From Micromonospora halotolerans (GTDB lineage: Bacteria > Actinomycetota > Actinomycetes > Mycobacteriales > Micromonosporaceae), in contig NZ_CP134876.1 of assembly GCF_032108445.1 (NCBI RefSeq), forward strand, positions 868,001 through 932,000: a stretch of 64,000 nucleotides of DNA, read 5' to 3'. The position numbers were made by a program, and so were the translations under genes. Each line of letters opens with the position of its first letter. Positions within the stretch are counted from its first letter, which is position 1. Under the pieces are notes generated by a model, which worked only from the letters and a program-made list of their open reading frames with translations, had not been told where the DNA came from and ran no database searches. This document shows positions 49,217 to 60,129 of the stretch, piece after piece.

Positions 49217-49255
49217 CTCCCCGCCGGCGCCGGGTGATCCGGCGCCGGCGGGGAG
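49217..49255 (-). terminator. Strong hairpin after the permease
   Basis: A perfect 17-bp stem (CTCCCCGCCGGCGCCGG and complement) with a GTGAT loop begins 3 nt beyond the permease stop. Confidence 0.9.
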
Positions 49256-49258
49256 GGG

Positions 49259-50836
49259 TCAGGCCGGTTCGTCGGCCGGCGCTGGGCGCTGTTCCGGCAC
49301 GTCGACGGTGCGGCGGGGGCCGGTGAACCACTTCCGGGCCGAGGCGTACCACCAGACGGCCACGCCGAGCAGCACCCCGCCGATGGCGAGCGGCGCGTAG
49401 TTCACGGCCGTCCAGGTGAAGTCCGCGTTCCCGGGCACGCCGGCCGGCACGATCGGCAGCACGAAGTAGACACTGATGATCGCGATCTCGATCACCGCGA
49501 CCCAGCCGAGCAGCTTGTACCGCCGGCCCAGCGTCCACGGGCCGGGGACGAACCGGTCCCCCAGGCGCAGCCGCAGGAAGATCGGGATGAGGAACGACAG
49601 GTAGAGGCCGATCACCGCGACCGAGACCACCGCGTAGAAGGCGACCGGCACGCCGGCCTTCTGGTAGAGCGCGGGTAGGGTGAGCACCAGGCCGGCCACG
49701 GTGGCCGCGATGATCGCGTTGACCGGGGTGCCGTTGCGGTTCACCCGCGACCAGAGCCGCCAGCCCGGCACGGCGCGGTCCCGGCTGAACGCGTACGCCA
49801 TCCGGGACATCGAGGTCACGCAGCTCATCCCGCAGAAGAACTGGCCGATGGTGGAGATGATGATGACGGCCTTGAAGAAGAACGGGGTCAGCGCGGACTC
49901 GAAGATGGCGCCGGAGAAGCCGCCGGCGGAGTTGATCGCGTCCACGTCGGTGGCGGCGAAGAGGAACGCGAGCAGCAGGATCCACCCGCCGACCGCGGAG
50001 TAGAAGATGGACCGCCAGAGGCCCTGGGCTGCGGCCTTCGAGGCGCCGCGGGTCTCCTCCGAGACATGCGCGCAGGCGTCGAAGCCGGTGATCGTGTACT
50101 GGGTGAGCAGGAAGCCCAACGGCAGCACGTAGAACCAGAAGGTGAGCCCGCCGGTGTCGCCGTCGCCGAAGCCGGAGTTGTTGAACCGCTCGGTGAAGAC
50201 GAACCTGAAGCTCTGGTGGTCGTCGGGGACCAGGAGCAGGATGAGCACCACCGCGGCCGCGCCGGCCACGTGCCACCAGACCGAGACGTTCTGGAGTACG
50301 TCGATGATGTGGTGCCCGTAGATGTTGATCAGCCCGTGCAGGGCGAGGATCACCACGAACAGGCCGAAGGTCTGGTGCGCCGTGCCGGCCCAGCCGTCGA
50401 AGAGCGCCGACAGGGTCAGGTTGAGGAAGGTGGCGCAGCCGTAGTCGACCGAGGCGGTCACGGCCACCAGGCCGATCAGGTTGAGCCACCCGGTGAACCA
50501 GCCGTGCACCGGCCGACCCATCGTGGCGGCCCACCAGTAGATGCCCCCGGCGGTCGGGTAGGCCGACACCAGCTCCGCCATGCAGAAGCCGATGATCAGG
50601 ATGAACATCGAGATGATCGGCCAGCCCCAGGAGATGGCCACCGGACCGCCGTTGTTCCACGCCTGGCCGAAGGTGGTGAAACAGCCGGCCAGGATCGAGA
50701 TGATCGAGAACGAGATGGCGAAGTTGGAGAAGCCGCTCCACTTGCGGTGCAGCTCCTGTTTGTAGCCGAGCTCGGCGAGCCGTCGGGCGTCGTCGTCCAT
50801 CGGTTGCTCGGCGGTCGGCGCGGGCGTCGTGGCCAC
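49259..50836 (-). CDS. APC-superfamily amino-acid/GABA permease
   Basis: The 525-aa transporter has the 12-span APC fold. The start ELGYKQELHRKWSGFSNFAI and YPTAGGIYWWAATMGRP are typical of the ACT/GABA-permease-like subfamily (2.A.3.4), as is ITGFDACAHVSEETRGAS. Relatives carry GABA, choline, polyamine-derived or other amino acids. GTG at 50836 follows AGGAGG at ideal spacing. It is monocistronic, but its substrate class could link it to the gamma-glutamyl-amine operon 5 kb away; that link is inference. Confidence 0.9.
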   Translation of the reverse strand: MATTPAPTAEQPMDDDARRLAELGYKQELHRKWSGFSNFAISFSIISILAGCFTTFGQAWNNGGPVAISWGWPIISMFILIIGFCMAELVSAYPTAGGIYWWAATMGRPVHGWFTGWLNLIGLVAVTASVDYGCATFLNLTLSALFDGWAGTAHQTFGLFVVILALHGLINIYGHHIIDVLQNVSVWWHVAGAAAVVLILLLVPDDHQSFRFVFTERFNNSGFGDGDTGGLTFWFYVLPLGFLLTQYTITGFDACAHVSEETRGASKAAAQGLWRSIFYSAVGGWILLLAFLFAATDVDAINSAGGFSGAIFESALTPFFFKAVIIISTIGQFFCGMSCVTSMSRMAYAFSRDRAVPGWRLWSRVNRNGTPVNAIIAATVAGLVLTLPALYQKAGVPVAFYAVVSVAVIGLYLSFLIPIFLRLRLGDRFVPGPWTLGRRYKLLGWVAVIEIAIISVYFVLPIVPAGVPGNADFTWTAVNYAPLAIGGVLLGVAVWWYASARKWFTGPRRTVDVPEQRPAPADEPA

Positions 50837-51123
50837 TGCACACCTCCTCGAGGTGGATTCCCCGGTGCGAGTGGGCAAAGTGTGATCCCGCCGATCAAGG
50901 CGGTCAATACGGCAGCCGTGGGAATCTCACGGCCGGCACGGCTAATTGCGTTGCCGCGCCGGCCCGTTCCGGGGCATCCTTGAGCCCGTGACCAGGCCCG
51001 ATCGCGACGGGCCGACCGCCGGGCGCTCGGCACCGCCCGGCCCGCGACGGCGCGCGGCGTCCACCTCTCTCTCACTGAAGTACGGCGGTTCGCCGTACCC
51101 CCGGACGCCCGCGCCGTCGCTCC
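50837..51123. other. Intergenic region with a terminator hairpin
   Basis: No gene is supported on either strand. The permease promoter should lie near 50860-50960. GTACGGCG-GTT-CGCCGTAC (51080-51098) forms an 8-bp hairpin 25 nt after the metallo-hydrolase stop and probably terminates that gene. Confidence 0.5.
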
Positions 51124-51870
51124 CTACCTCCCGACCGGGAGCACCAGGCCCGGCACGGCGACGTCCACCGGCCCGGCGTACCCTCGCCGCGCCGCCGCGA
51201 CCGCCTCCGCCGGGTCGGTACCGGGCCAGAGGTGGGTGAGCAGCACGCGCCGCGCCCCGGCCTCAGCCGCATACCGGCCCACCTCGGCGGCGCTGGACAG
51301 GTTGTCGACGTGCCGGTCCGGGATCTCCACCGGATACGTCGCCTCGGCGATCAGCAGGTCCGCGTCCCGGGCCAGCTCGACGAGGTCGGGGCTGCTGCCC
51401 GTGTCCCCGGTGTAGGCCAGCACCGCGTCCCGGCCGGTGAACCGGGCGCCGACGTTGGGCACCCAGTGCGGCAGCGACCAGGTGTCCACCCGGAACGGCC
51501 CGAGGTCAAACGCCTCGCCTGGCACGAGGGCGGCCAACCGGTACGCCCCGTCGACCAGGCCCGGTTCGTCCACGGCGAGCAGGCGGTCCAGGGCCCCGGC
51601 GGGCGCGTACACGGGCAGCGGCGGGCCGGCCCGGTCGGCGAGCACCCGGGCCCGCAGCAGCGGTTGCAGGTCGGCGCAGTGGTCCGGGTGGCCGTGGCTG
51701 ACGTACACGGCGTCGACCTGCGCCGCGGGGATGCGCGCCAGCAGCGGTTGCACGGTCGCGTACCCGGGGTCGACCAGCAGCCGGAAGCCCGCGTGTTCGA
51801 CCAGGAAGCCGGAGCACGACTGCTCGGCGGTGGGCCAGGCGCCGAGCCCACCGAGGACGGTGATCCGCAC
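51124..51870 (-). CDS. Metallo-beta-lactamase-fold hydrolase (RNase Z / ElaC-like)
   Basis: This 248-aa protein has the zinc motif SHGHPDHCADL (His59, His61, Asp63, His64), a further His in SLPHWVPN, YTGDTGSSPDLVELA with the bridging Asp, and a final His in LLTHLWPGTD. The arrangement is that of small ElaC/RNase Z-like or cyclic-phosphodiesterase-type MBL proteins; no exosite arm is visible, so tRNA processing is uncertain. GTG at 51870. It follows the DUF456 gene by 48 nt. Confidence 0.88.
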   Translation of the reverse strand: MRITVLGGLGAWPTAEQSCSGFLVEHAGFRLLVDPGYATVQPLLARIPAAQVDAVYVSHGHPDHCADLQPLLRARVLADRAGPPLPVYAPAGALDRLLAVDEPGLVDGAYRLAALVPGEAFDLGPFRVDTWSLPHWVPNVGARFTGRDAVLAYTGDTGSSPDLVELARDADLLIAEATYPVEIPDRHVDNLSSAAEVGRYAAEAGARRVLLTHLWPGTDPAEAVAAARRGYAGPVDVAVPGLVLPVGR

Positions 51871-51918
51871 GCGTACGACCCTAGCCGGCGGAAGCGGCGG
51901 AACACCGCCCCGAGCCGC

Positions 51919-52419
51919 TCAGGTCAACAGCAGCCCGGCCACCCAGAGCACGGCGATGACGAGCCCGGCCAGGAACTCGACCAGCATGGACAGCCCGGCC
52001 GCCTTGAGCGCCTGCACGGTGGCCGGCCAGGCGAGCTGGTTGCTGCCCAGCCGCAGCCGTTCCGCGCCCCAGATCCCGCCGACGAAGCCGATCGGCAGGC
52101 CGACCACCGGGATGACGAAGAAGCCGACCAGGCCGAGCAGACCGCCGGCCAGCAGCGACGAGGTGGGCACGCCGGTGCGTTTCAGGTTCCGCCCCGGCCA
52201 GAGGTACTTGACCACGCCCCCGCCCACGGCGACCACGGTGGCGGCGGCCAGCACCGCCCAGCGGCCCGGCCCGGCGTCGCCGAAGAGCGCCCACACCAGC
52301 ACGCCGCCCCAGCAGAGCGGCAGCGCCGGCAGCCCGGGCACCAGCACCCCGGCCAGCCCGGCCAGGATGGCCAGCGCGGCCACCACCGACACCACCGCCT
52401 GCGAATCGCTCAGGCTCAC
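51919..52419 (-). CDS. DUF456 membrane protein
   Basis: The 166-aa protein has four or five spans and the DUF456 pattern: AGLAGVLVPGLPALPLCWGG near the N terminus, then LLGLVGFFVIPVVGLPIGFV and GGIWGAERLR. Function is unknown; the Gly-rich hairpins between spans recall small pore or scaffold proteins. Its GTG overlaps the stop of the c-di-GMP protein (GTGA). Confidence 0.88.
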   Translation of the reverse strand: MSLSDSQAVVSVVAALAILAGLAGVLVPGLPALPLCWGGVLVWALFGDAGPGRWAVLAAATVVAVGGGVVKYLWPGRNLKRTGVPTSSLLAGGLLGLVGFFVIPVVGLPIGFVGGIWGAERLRLGSNQLAWPATVQALKAAGLSMLVEFLAGLVIAVLWVAGLLLT

Positions 52420-54674
52420 CGCGTCTCCTCCCCGGCCGCGCGGAGCCGCGCCCGCCCCGCCCGCTGCTCCGGAAGGTGAGAAGGGGACCCTTCTCTACCT
52501 GAGGCGTTAAGAAGGGGCCCCTCCTTCTCAGCCAGGCGGGCGCGGATGTCGGCCGCGGGCATCGGCGAGCCGAACCAGCGGCCCTGCCCGGTGTCGCAGC
52601 GCAGCGACCGCAGCCGCTCGGCCTGCTCCTCGGTCTCCACCGCCTCGGCGGTCACCCACAGCTCCAGCGCGTGGGCCAGCCGGACCAGCGCGTCCACGAT
52701 CCGCTCGTCGCGGTGGTCGGCAACAACGTCCGTGCCGTCGCCCCGGATCCCCTCGACGAACGGGCCGGCCAGCTTCAGGCAGTGGATCGGCAGCCGCCGC
52801 AGGTACGCCAGGTTCGAGTAGCCGGTGCCGAAGTCGTCGATGGCCAGCCGGATCCCGAGGTCGGCGAGCTGGTGCAGGGCACGCAGCGGTTCCCCGGCGG
52901 TGCCCATCACGGCGCTCTCGGTCAGCTCCAGCTGCAGCAGCTCGGCGGGGAGCCCGGTGTGCTGCAACGCCTCGGCGACGGTCTCCACGATGGCCGGGTC
53001 GTCGGCCTGCCGGGCGGCCAGGTTGACGTTGACCATGAGCCGCGCCTCCGGGTACGCCCGCCGCCAGCTCTCGGCGTCCCGGCACGCCTGGCGGAGCACC
53101 CAGGCGCCGAGCCGGACGATCAGGCCGGTCTCCTCGGCCAGCCCGATGAACCGGTCCGGCCCGAGCAGCCCCAGCTCCGGGTGCTGCCAGCGGACCAGCG
53201 CCTCCACCGCCACCATGGCGCCGTCGACCAGCGAGACGATCGGCTGGTAGTGCAGCACGAACTCGCCCCGGTCCAGCGCGGCGGGCAGGTTGGAGGCCAG
53301 CGCCGACCGGGCGATGTCGGCGGCGCTGCGCTCCGGGTCGTAGACGGCCCAACGACCCCGCCCCTCGGCCTTGGCCCAGTAGAGCGTGGTGTCGGCGGCC
53401 TTCATCAGCTCGGAGACGCTGGTCTCGGCGGCCGGGCACTCCACGATGCCGATGCTGGCCGACACGGCCAGCTGCTGGTCGCCGACGTGCACCGGGGCGG
53501 AGACGGCGGCCAGGGCCAGCTCGGCCACCTCCACCGCGTCGTCGAGACCGCCGTCGGAGTCGACCAGGATGACGAACTCGTCGCCGCCCATCCGGGCGAC
53601 CAGGTGGCCGCGGCCCGACACGCAGTCGGCCAGCCGGCGGCCGATCACCTTGAGCAACCGGTCCCCCAGGTCGTGGCCGAGGCTGTCGTTGATCGCCTTG
53701 AAGCCGTCCAGGTCGATGAAGCAGAGCCCGACCCGCTGCTCCGCTTCGGCGGTCTCGAAGACCTGCCCGAGCGTCTCGAAGAAGAGCGTCCGGTTGGGCA
53801 GGCCGGTGAGCGGGTCGTGCAGCGCCTGGAAGCGCAGCCGCTGCTGGAGCTGGTAGCGCTCGGTGATGTCCTCGATCATCGCCACGGTGAACCGGGGGCG
53901 TCCGTCGTCGTGGCGGATCAGCGAGACGGCCAGGTCGGTCCAGACCACGCTGGCGTCCTTGCGGTAGTAGCGCTTCTCCACCCGGACGCTGTCCCGTTTG
54001 CCCACGACCAGCTCCTGGTAGAGCTCCCACATGCCGGCGGCGTCGTCGGGGTGGAACAGCCCGTCGACGGTCAGCTCCCGCAGCTCGGCGGCCGTGTAGC
54101 CGAGCATGTCCGCGAAGGACTGGTTGACCTCGATGATCCGCCCGTCCACACCGGCGATGCCGATGCCGATCGCCGCGCCGGTGAAGACCGCCCGGAACCG
54201 CGCCTCACTGTCCCGCAGCGCCTGCTCCACCGCGTCCCGGGCCTGCCACGCCGAGCGGGCGATCCGCTCCTGCTGGCTGAACACCCGGTCGCGCAGCGCC
54301 CGGCCGAAACCGGCGGCGAACGCGCCCTGCATGGCCGCGATCCGCTCCCGCACCTCCGGCAGCTCCACCTGGGCGGGCAGCACCCAGGACAGGAAGCGGT
54401 CGCCGAGCGCCCGCACCGACCAGTCGAGCACCCCGGGCTCGGTGAGGTGCGCCTCGACCAGGGCCCGCCCGACGTCCTCCGCCGGCTGGGCGGAGAACGT
54501 CGGGGCGAGCAGCGCCCGACCGAGGCGGACGGTGTGCACGAGCAGCAGCCGCTCGGTCTCGGCGGCGCTCAGCGGGACGAACCCGATGCGCCGTACCGAC
54601 CGGGCCCACTCGGCGGCGTACGCCGCGGCGCCCGGCCGGCTGAGGTCGCCCCCGTCGGGGTCCGGGGCGCGCAT
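52416..54674 (-). CDS. PAS-GGDEF-EAL cyclic-di-GMP turnover protein
   Basis: This 752-aa cytoplasmic protein has a ~150-residue N-terminal helical domain, PAS/PAC (158-275), GGDEF (280-445, intact motif RMGGDEF at 361-367, no RxxD inhibitory site five residues before) and EAL (460-710). EAL residues present are EALVRW (491), NVNLAAR, ELTES, DDFGTGYSNL, Lys634, AEAVE and GQGRWFG. Both synthase and phosphodiesterase activity look possible. The Asp of the common LKID motif is changed (LKLAGPF). The C-terminal tail after ~715 is encoded by a palindromic repeat. It starts 6 nt after a methyltransferase gene. Confidence 0.94.
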   Translation of the reverse strand: MRAPDPDGGDLSRPGAAAYAAEWARSVRRIGFVPLSAAETERLLLVHTVRLGRALLAPTFSAQPAEDVGRALVEAHLTEPGVLDWSVRALGDRFLSWVLPAQVELPEVRERIAAMQGAFAAGFGRALRDRVFSQQERIARSAWQARDAVEQALRDSEARFRAVFTGAAIGIGIAGVDGRIIEVNQSFADMLGYTAAELRELTVDGLFHPDDAAGMWELYQELVVGKRDSVRVEKRYYRKDASVVWTDLAVSLIRHDDGRPRFTVAMIEDITERYQLQQRLRFQALHDPLTGLPNRTLFFETLGQVFETAEAEQRVGLCFIDLDGFKAINDSLGHDLGDRLLKVIGRRLADCVSGRGHLVARMGGDEFVILVDSDGGLDDAVEVAELALAAVSAPVHVGDQQLAVSASIGIVECPAAETSVSELMKAADTTLYWAKAEGRGRWAVYDPERSAADIARSALASNLPAALDRGEFVLHYQPIVSLVDGAMVAVEALVRWQHPELGLLGPDRFIGLAEETGLIVRLGAWVLRQACRDAESWRRAYPEARLMVNVNLAARQADDPAIVETVAEALQHTGLPAELLQLELTESAVMGTAGEPLRALHQLADLGIRLAIDDFGTGYSNLAYLRRLPIHCLKLAGPFVEGIRGDGTDVVADHRDERIVDALVRLAHALELWVTAEAVETEEQAERLRSLRCDTGQGRWFGSPMPAADIRARLAEKEGPLLNASGREGSPSHLPEQRAGRARLRAAGEETR
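52477..52530. repeat. GGGGCCCC-type palindromic element inside the coding tail
   Basis: Outer arms TGAGAAGG (52477-52484) and CCTTCTCA (52523-52530) are complementary. Inside are a hairpin GAGAAGGG..CCCTTCTC (52478-52495) and an AGGGGCCCCT core (52513-52522). It encodes part of the C-terminal tail of the GGDEF-EAL protein (around EKEGPLLNASGREGSPSHLP). The 12-bp core GGGGCCCCTCCT recurs at 58558. Confidence 0.65.
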
Positions 54675-54680
54675 GTCGGG

Positions 54681-55499
54681 TCAGCCGGCCGTCCGGTCGT
54701 GCCGGGCGACGCCGCCGAACGCCCCGAACCGCTCGGGGTGCTCGTCCACGTCCGACGGCGAGTCGGGCCGCCACAGCGGCATGTGCACGACGCCCGGTTC
54801 GAGCACCGTCCAGTCGCCGAAGAAACCGGTGATCTCGGCGCGCGAGCGCAGGGTGATCTCGGTGGCGGTACGCGCCGACAGCCGCTGCGCGTCGAGCATC
54901 TCCTGCGGCTGGTCCTCGAAGGTCGAGTGCGAGATGACCAGGAAGCTGCCGGGCGCCGCGGCGGCCCGCAGGGTGGCCAGGATGTCGCCCGGCCGGTCCT
55001 CGTCGGGGATGAAGTGCACCACCCCGGCGAGCAGGATGCCGACCGGCCGGTCGAAGTCGATCAGGCCGCTGGCCCGGGCCTGGTCGAGGATCAGCTTCGG
55101 CTCCCGCAGGTCGGCCAGGAGGGCGGTGGCCCGCTCGTTGCCGGCGAGCAGCTCCCGGCTGTGCGCCACGGCCACCGGGTCGATGTCGACGTAGACGATC
55201 CGGGCCTCCGGGTTGGCCGCCTGGGCCACCTCGTGCACGTTGCCGACCGTGGGGATCCCCGAGCCGATGTCGAGGAACTGGTCGATGCCGGCGTCGAGCA
55301 GCACCCGGACGGCCCGGCGCAGGAACTCCCGCCCGGAACGCATGGTGGCCGCCAGGTTCGGCGTCATGGCGGCGATCTGCTCGGCGAGCTGCCGGTCGAT
55401 CTCGAAGTTGTGCGCGCCGCCGAGGAAGTAGTCGTAGACCCGGGCGGCGCTGGGCCGGCTCAGGTCGATCTCGGCGGGAAGTCCGTCCGGCGTCTGCAT
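54681..55499 (-). CDS. DUF574 SAM-dependent methyltransferase
   Basis: The 272-aa protein matches the large actinomycete DUF574 family: IDLSRPSAARVYDYFLGGAH near the start, FLDIGSGIPTVGNVHEVA (SAM-binding), VYVDIDPVAVAHSRELL and ADLREP. Substrates of this family are unknown; many members sit next to regulatory genes. ATG at 55499. Here it immediately precedes a c-di-GMP enzyme (6-nt gap), and the three genes to DUF456 form an operon. Confidence 0.92.
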   Translation of the reverse strand: MQTPDGLPAEIDLSRPSAARVYDYFLGGAHNFEIDRQLAEQIAAMTPNLAATMRSGREFLRRAVRVLLDAGIDQFLDIGSGIPTVGNVHEVAQAANPEARIVYVDIDPVAVAHSRELLAGNERATALLADLREPKLILDQARASGLIDFDRPVGILLAGVVHFIPDEDRPGDILATLRAAAAPGSFLVISHSTFEDQPQEMLDAQRLSARTATEITLRSRAEITGFFGDWTVLEPGVVHMPLWRPDSPSDVDEHPERFGAFGGVARHDRTAG

Positions 55500-55635
55500 C
55501 GCTCGGTCCCCCAGGTCGTCGCCGCGCGGGCAGCCCGGCGACCGGGCCGACCCGCGGCATGGTGTGGTCCACACCACTCTAGGCGGGCACACCCGCGAGC
55601 GGGAGATCCACTTTCGACCGTGGGCCCGCCCGCCG

Positions 55636-56841
<1,206 letters not shown>

Positions 56842-56949
56842 CGGCGCTCAGTCCTTCGGGGGTGGACGGGGGTGGTGAGGGGTCGCCCGCCGGGTCGCGG
56901 GGACGCCCGGCGCCAGGATATCCGCGCCCGGAACGGATAGGTTGGCCGC

Positions 56950-57907
<958 letters not shown>

Positions 57908-57915
<8 letters not shown>

Positions 57916-58522
57916 CCCCGGCGTCCTCCGGGCCGCCGCGGCGTCCGCCGCCGTCGGCTGCACCCTGGCCGGGGTGGTCGCCGTGACGGTCGCCGTGGCC
58001 GCCGGTCCCGGCCCGGGCCTGGCCGGGTACGTCAGCGAGGCCGGCGTCACCGACGGCGCGTACGCCGGGGCGTACCGGATCGGGGTGTTCGCCCTGGCGG
58101 CGGCGCTGCTGCTGCTCGCCGCGGCGCTGTCCCCGGCGCTGCGGGCCGCGGCCGGGCTGCTCGTGGCCGGCGCGGCCGGCACGGCGCTCTCCGGGGCGGT
58201 GACCTGCTCCACCGGCTGCCCGCTGCCGCCGTTCGAGGCCGCCACGGTGGCCGACCTGGTGCACGGCGGGGCGAGCATCGGGGCCACCGCCGCCGTGGTC
58301 TTCGCCATGCTGGCGGTGTTCCTGCAGCCGGCGGCGGGGCGGGCGCTGCGCCGGGTCGCCGGCGTGGGCGCGGCCCTGGCGCTGCCGCTGTCCGGGGCGG
58401 TCGGGCTGGCCATGCTGCTGGTCGGGCGCGGCGGCCTGGTCGGGGTGCTGGAGCGGCTGCTGCTCGCCGTGGCCGCCGGGTGGGGTCTGGCCACCGCCGC
58501 GGTGCTGGGCCTCCGCAGGTAA
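57908..58522 (+). CDS. DUF998-like five- or six-span membrane protein
   Basis: A 204-aa Ala/Leu/Gly-rich membrane protein with spans at about 8-30, 55-75, 80-100, 118-138, 145-165 and 175-198. The loop VTCSTGCPLPPFEAATVADL with two Cys and LVHGGASIGATAAVVFAM resembles DUF998 proteins. GTG 57908 overlaps the GST stop. The stop TAA is formed at the edge of a dispersed palindrome. Function unknown. Confidence 0.75.
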
Positions 58523-58571
58523 GGAAGGGCCCCTTGTTAACGGATTCGGTATAGCAGGGGGCCCCTCCTAA
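58519..58571. repeat. GGGGCCCC-type palindromic element, second copy
   Basis: It has two GC-palindromic cores, AAGGGCCCCTT (near 58525) and GGGGGCCCCTCCT (near 58557), joined by a GTTAAC-containing AT-richer spacer. The core GGGGCCCCTCCT is identical to 52514-52525. It begins at the stop codon of the DUF998-like gene and can serve as its terminator. Confidence 0.65.
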
Positions 58572-58644
58572 CCGGGCCTGTAAGGAGCGTCACGCCGGTC
58601 GGTCCTTCCGGCTGGGAGCCGGCTGGGAGTAGCGTCGGCAGGCG

Positions 58645-58734
58645 ATGACCAACGTCTGGCACCTCACCGTGCGCCTGTATGTCGACCTCCGACTGCAGGC
58701 CAGCGGCATCTGTCCGGCGCAGCCGCTCTCCTGA
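58645..58734 (+). CDS. Putative leader peptide (cysteine attenuator) upstream of the symporter
   Basis: A 29-aa frame begins MTNVWHLTVRLYVDLRLQAS and then GIC, ending PAQPLS. The RLYVDL..xAS.IC pattern resembles the short leader peptides annotated upstream of sulfur and cysteine genes in actinobacteria, where slow reading of a Cys codon exposes the next gene. The single Cys codon is TGT at 58711. The stop lies 41 nt before the symporter start, which itself has only a weak ribosome site (GGACAGA). It is too short for routine gene calling. Confidence 0.6.
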   Translation: MTNVWHLTVRLYVDLRLQASGICPAQPLS

Positions 58735-58775
58735 CGCTGCCCCGTTCACTCCGCCAGACCTTTGGACAGATCCCC

Positions 58776-60068
58776 ATGGCTTCCGCCCTGCGCAAGTTCC
58801 CCTTCTCCGTGCAGATCCTGCTCGGCCTCGTTCTCGGCGTGGCGCTCGGCTTCCTCGCCCGCGCCAACGACCTCGCCTGGCTGACCAGCACCCTCGACAC
58901 CGTCGGCGGACTCTTCGTCCAGCTGCTCAAGCTGGCCGTGCCGCCGCTCGTCTTCACCGCCATCGTGGTCAGCGTGGTCAGCCTGCGCGGCGTGGCCAAC
59001 GCCGCCCGGCTGGCGCTCAAGACGCTGCTCTGGTTCGGCATCACGGCGCTCGTCTCGGTCGGCATCGGCATCGGCCTCGGCCTGCTGACCAACCCGGGCA
59101 AGGGCGTCACCCTCGACCTGGCCGGCGCCACCGCCCCGAAGAAGACCGGCTCCTGGACCGACTTCCTCACCGGCATCGTGCCCACCAACCCGGTCGGCGC
59201 GTTCGTCGAGGGCAACGTCCTCCAGATCGTCTTCCTCGCCCTGGTGATCGGCGCCGCCGCGCTGCTCCTCGGTGAGGCGGCCGAACCGTTCGTCAGCCTC
59301 AACCGCTCGGTGCTGGCCATCGTGCAGAAGGCGCTCTGGTGGGTCATCCGGCTCGCCCCGATCGGCACCCTCGGCCTCATCGGCAACGCCGTCGCCTCGT
59401 ACGGCTGGGACCTGCTGGCCCCGCTCGCGAAGTTCACCACCGCCGTCTACGTCGGCTGCGCCATCGTGCTGTTCGTGGTCTACCCGGTGGTGCTCATCGC
59501 CGCCGGCCGGCTCAACCCGCTGCGCTTCTTCGCCGGCGCCTGGCCCGCCATCGAGCTGGCCTTCGTGTCCCGTTCCTCGGTGGGCACCATGCCGGTGACC
59601 CAGCGCTCGGTCGAGCGCCTCGGCGTCCCCCGCGAGTACGCCTCCTTCGCCGTGCCGTTCGGCGCCACCACGAAGATGGACGGCTGCGCAGCCATCTACC
59701 CGGCCCTCGCCGCGATCTTCGTGGCGCAGGTCTTCGGCGTGCACCTGGGCGTCACCGACTACCTGCTGATCGCCTTCGTCTCGGTCGTCGGCTCCGCCGC
59801 CACGGCCGGCCTGACCGGCGCCATCGTCATGCTGACCCTGACCCTCAGCACGCTGGGCCTGCCGCTGGCCGGCGCCGGCCTGCTGCTGGCCATCGACCCG
59901 ATCCTGGACATGATCCGCACCGCCACCAACGTGGCCGGCCAGGCCCTGGTGCCGACCGTCGTGGCCGCCCGCGAGGGCACCCTGGACCGGACCGCGTACG
60001 AGTCGGCCGGCAAGCGCGACCTCATCGAGGCTCCGGAGAGTGAGCAGCTCACCCCCGTGGCCGCCTGA
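58776..60068 (+). CDS. Dicarboxylate/amino-acid:cation symporter (DAACS family)
   Basis: This 430-aa transporter shows the GltP/TcyP fold: eight spans, hairpin 1 with SSVGTMPVT, TM7 TKMDGCAAIYPALAAIF, hairpin 2 GLTGAIVMLTLTLSTLGLPL and TM8 DPILDMIRTATNVAGQAL. The TM8 Asp/Arg/Asn set favours an anionic or zwitterionic amino acid. The cysteine-type leader peptide upstream suggests L-cystine (TcyP-like), rather than glutamate, as substrate; this is inference. Transcription ends at a UUCG-loop hairpin. Confidence 0.93.
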   Translation: MASALRKFPFSVQILLGLVLGVALGFLARANDLAWLTSTLDTVGGLFVQLLKLAVPPLVFTAIVVSVVSLRGVANAARLALKTLLWFGITALVSVGIGIGLGLLTNPGKGVTLDLAGATAPKKTGSWTDFLTGIVPTNPVGAFVEGNVLQIVFLALVIGAAALLLGEAAEPFVSLNRSVLAIVQKALWWVIRLAPIGTLGLIGNAVASYGWDLLAPLAKFTTAVYVGCAIVLFVVYPVVLIAAGRLNPLRFFAGAWPAIELAFVSRSSVGTMPVTQRSVERLGVPREYASFAVPFGATTKMDGCAAIYPALAAIFVAQVFGVHLGVTDYLLIAFVSVVGSAATAGLTGAIVMLTLTLSTLGLPLAGAGLLLAIDPILDMIRTATNVAGQALVPTVVAAREGTLDRTAYESAGKRDLIEAPESEQLTPVAA

Positions 60069-60078
60069 GCATCCGATC

Positions 60079-60108
60079 TCGGGGGGAGGGCTTCGGCCCC
60101 CCCCCCGA
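60079..60108 (+). terminator. UUCG-loop terminator after the symporter
   Basis: A 13-bp stem with one mismatch (TCGGGGGGAGGGC against its partner) closed by a TTCG tetraloop lies 10 nt after the stop. Confidence 0.9.
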
Positions 60109-60129
60109 CGCCTGTTGAAGGATGACCGT

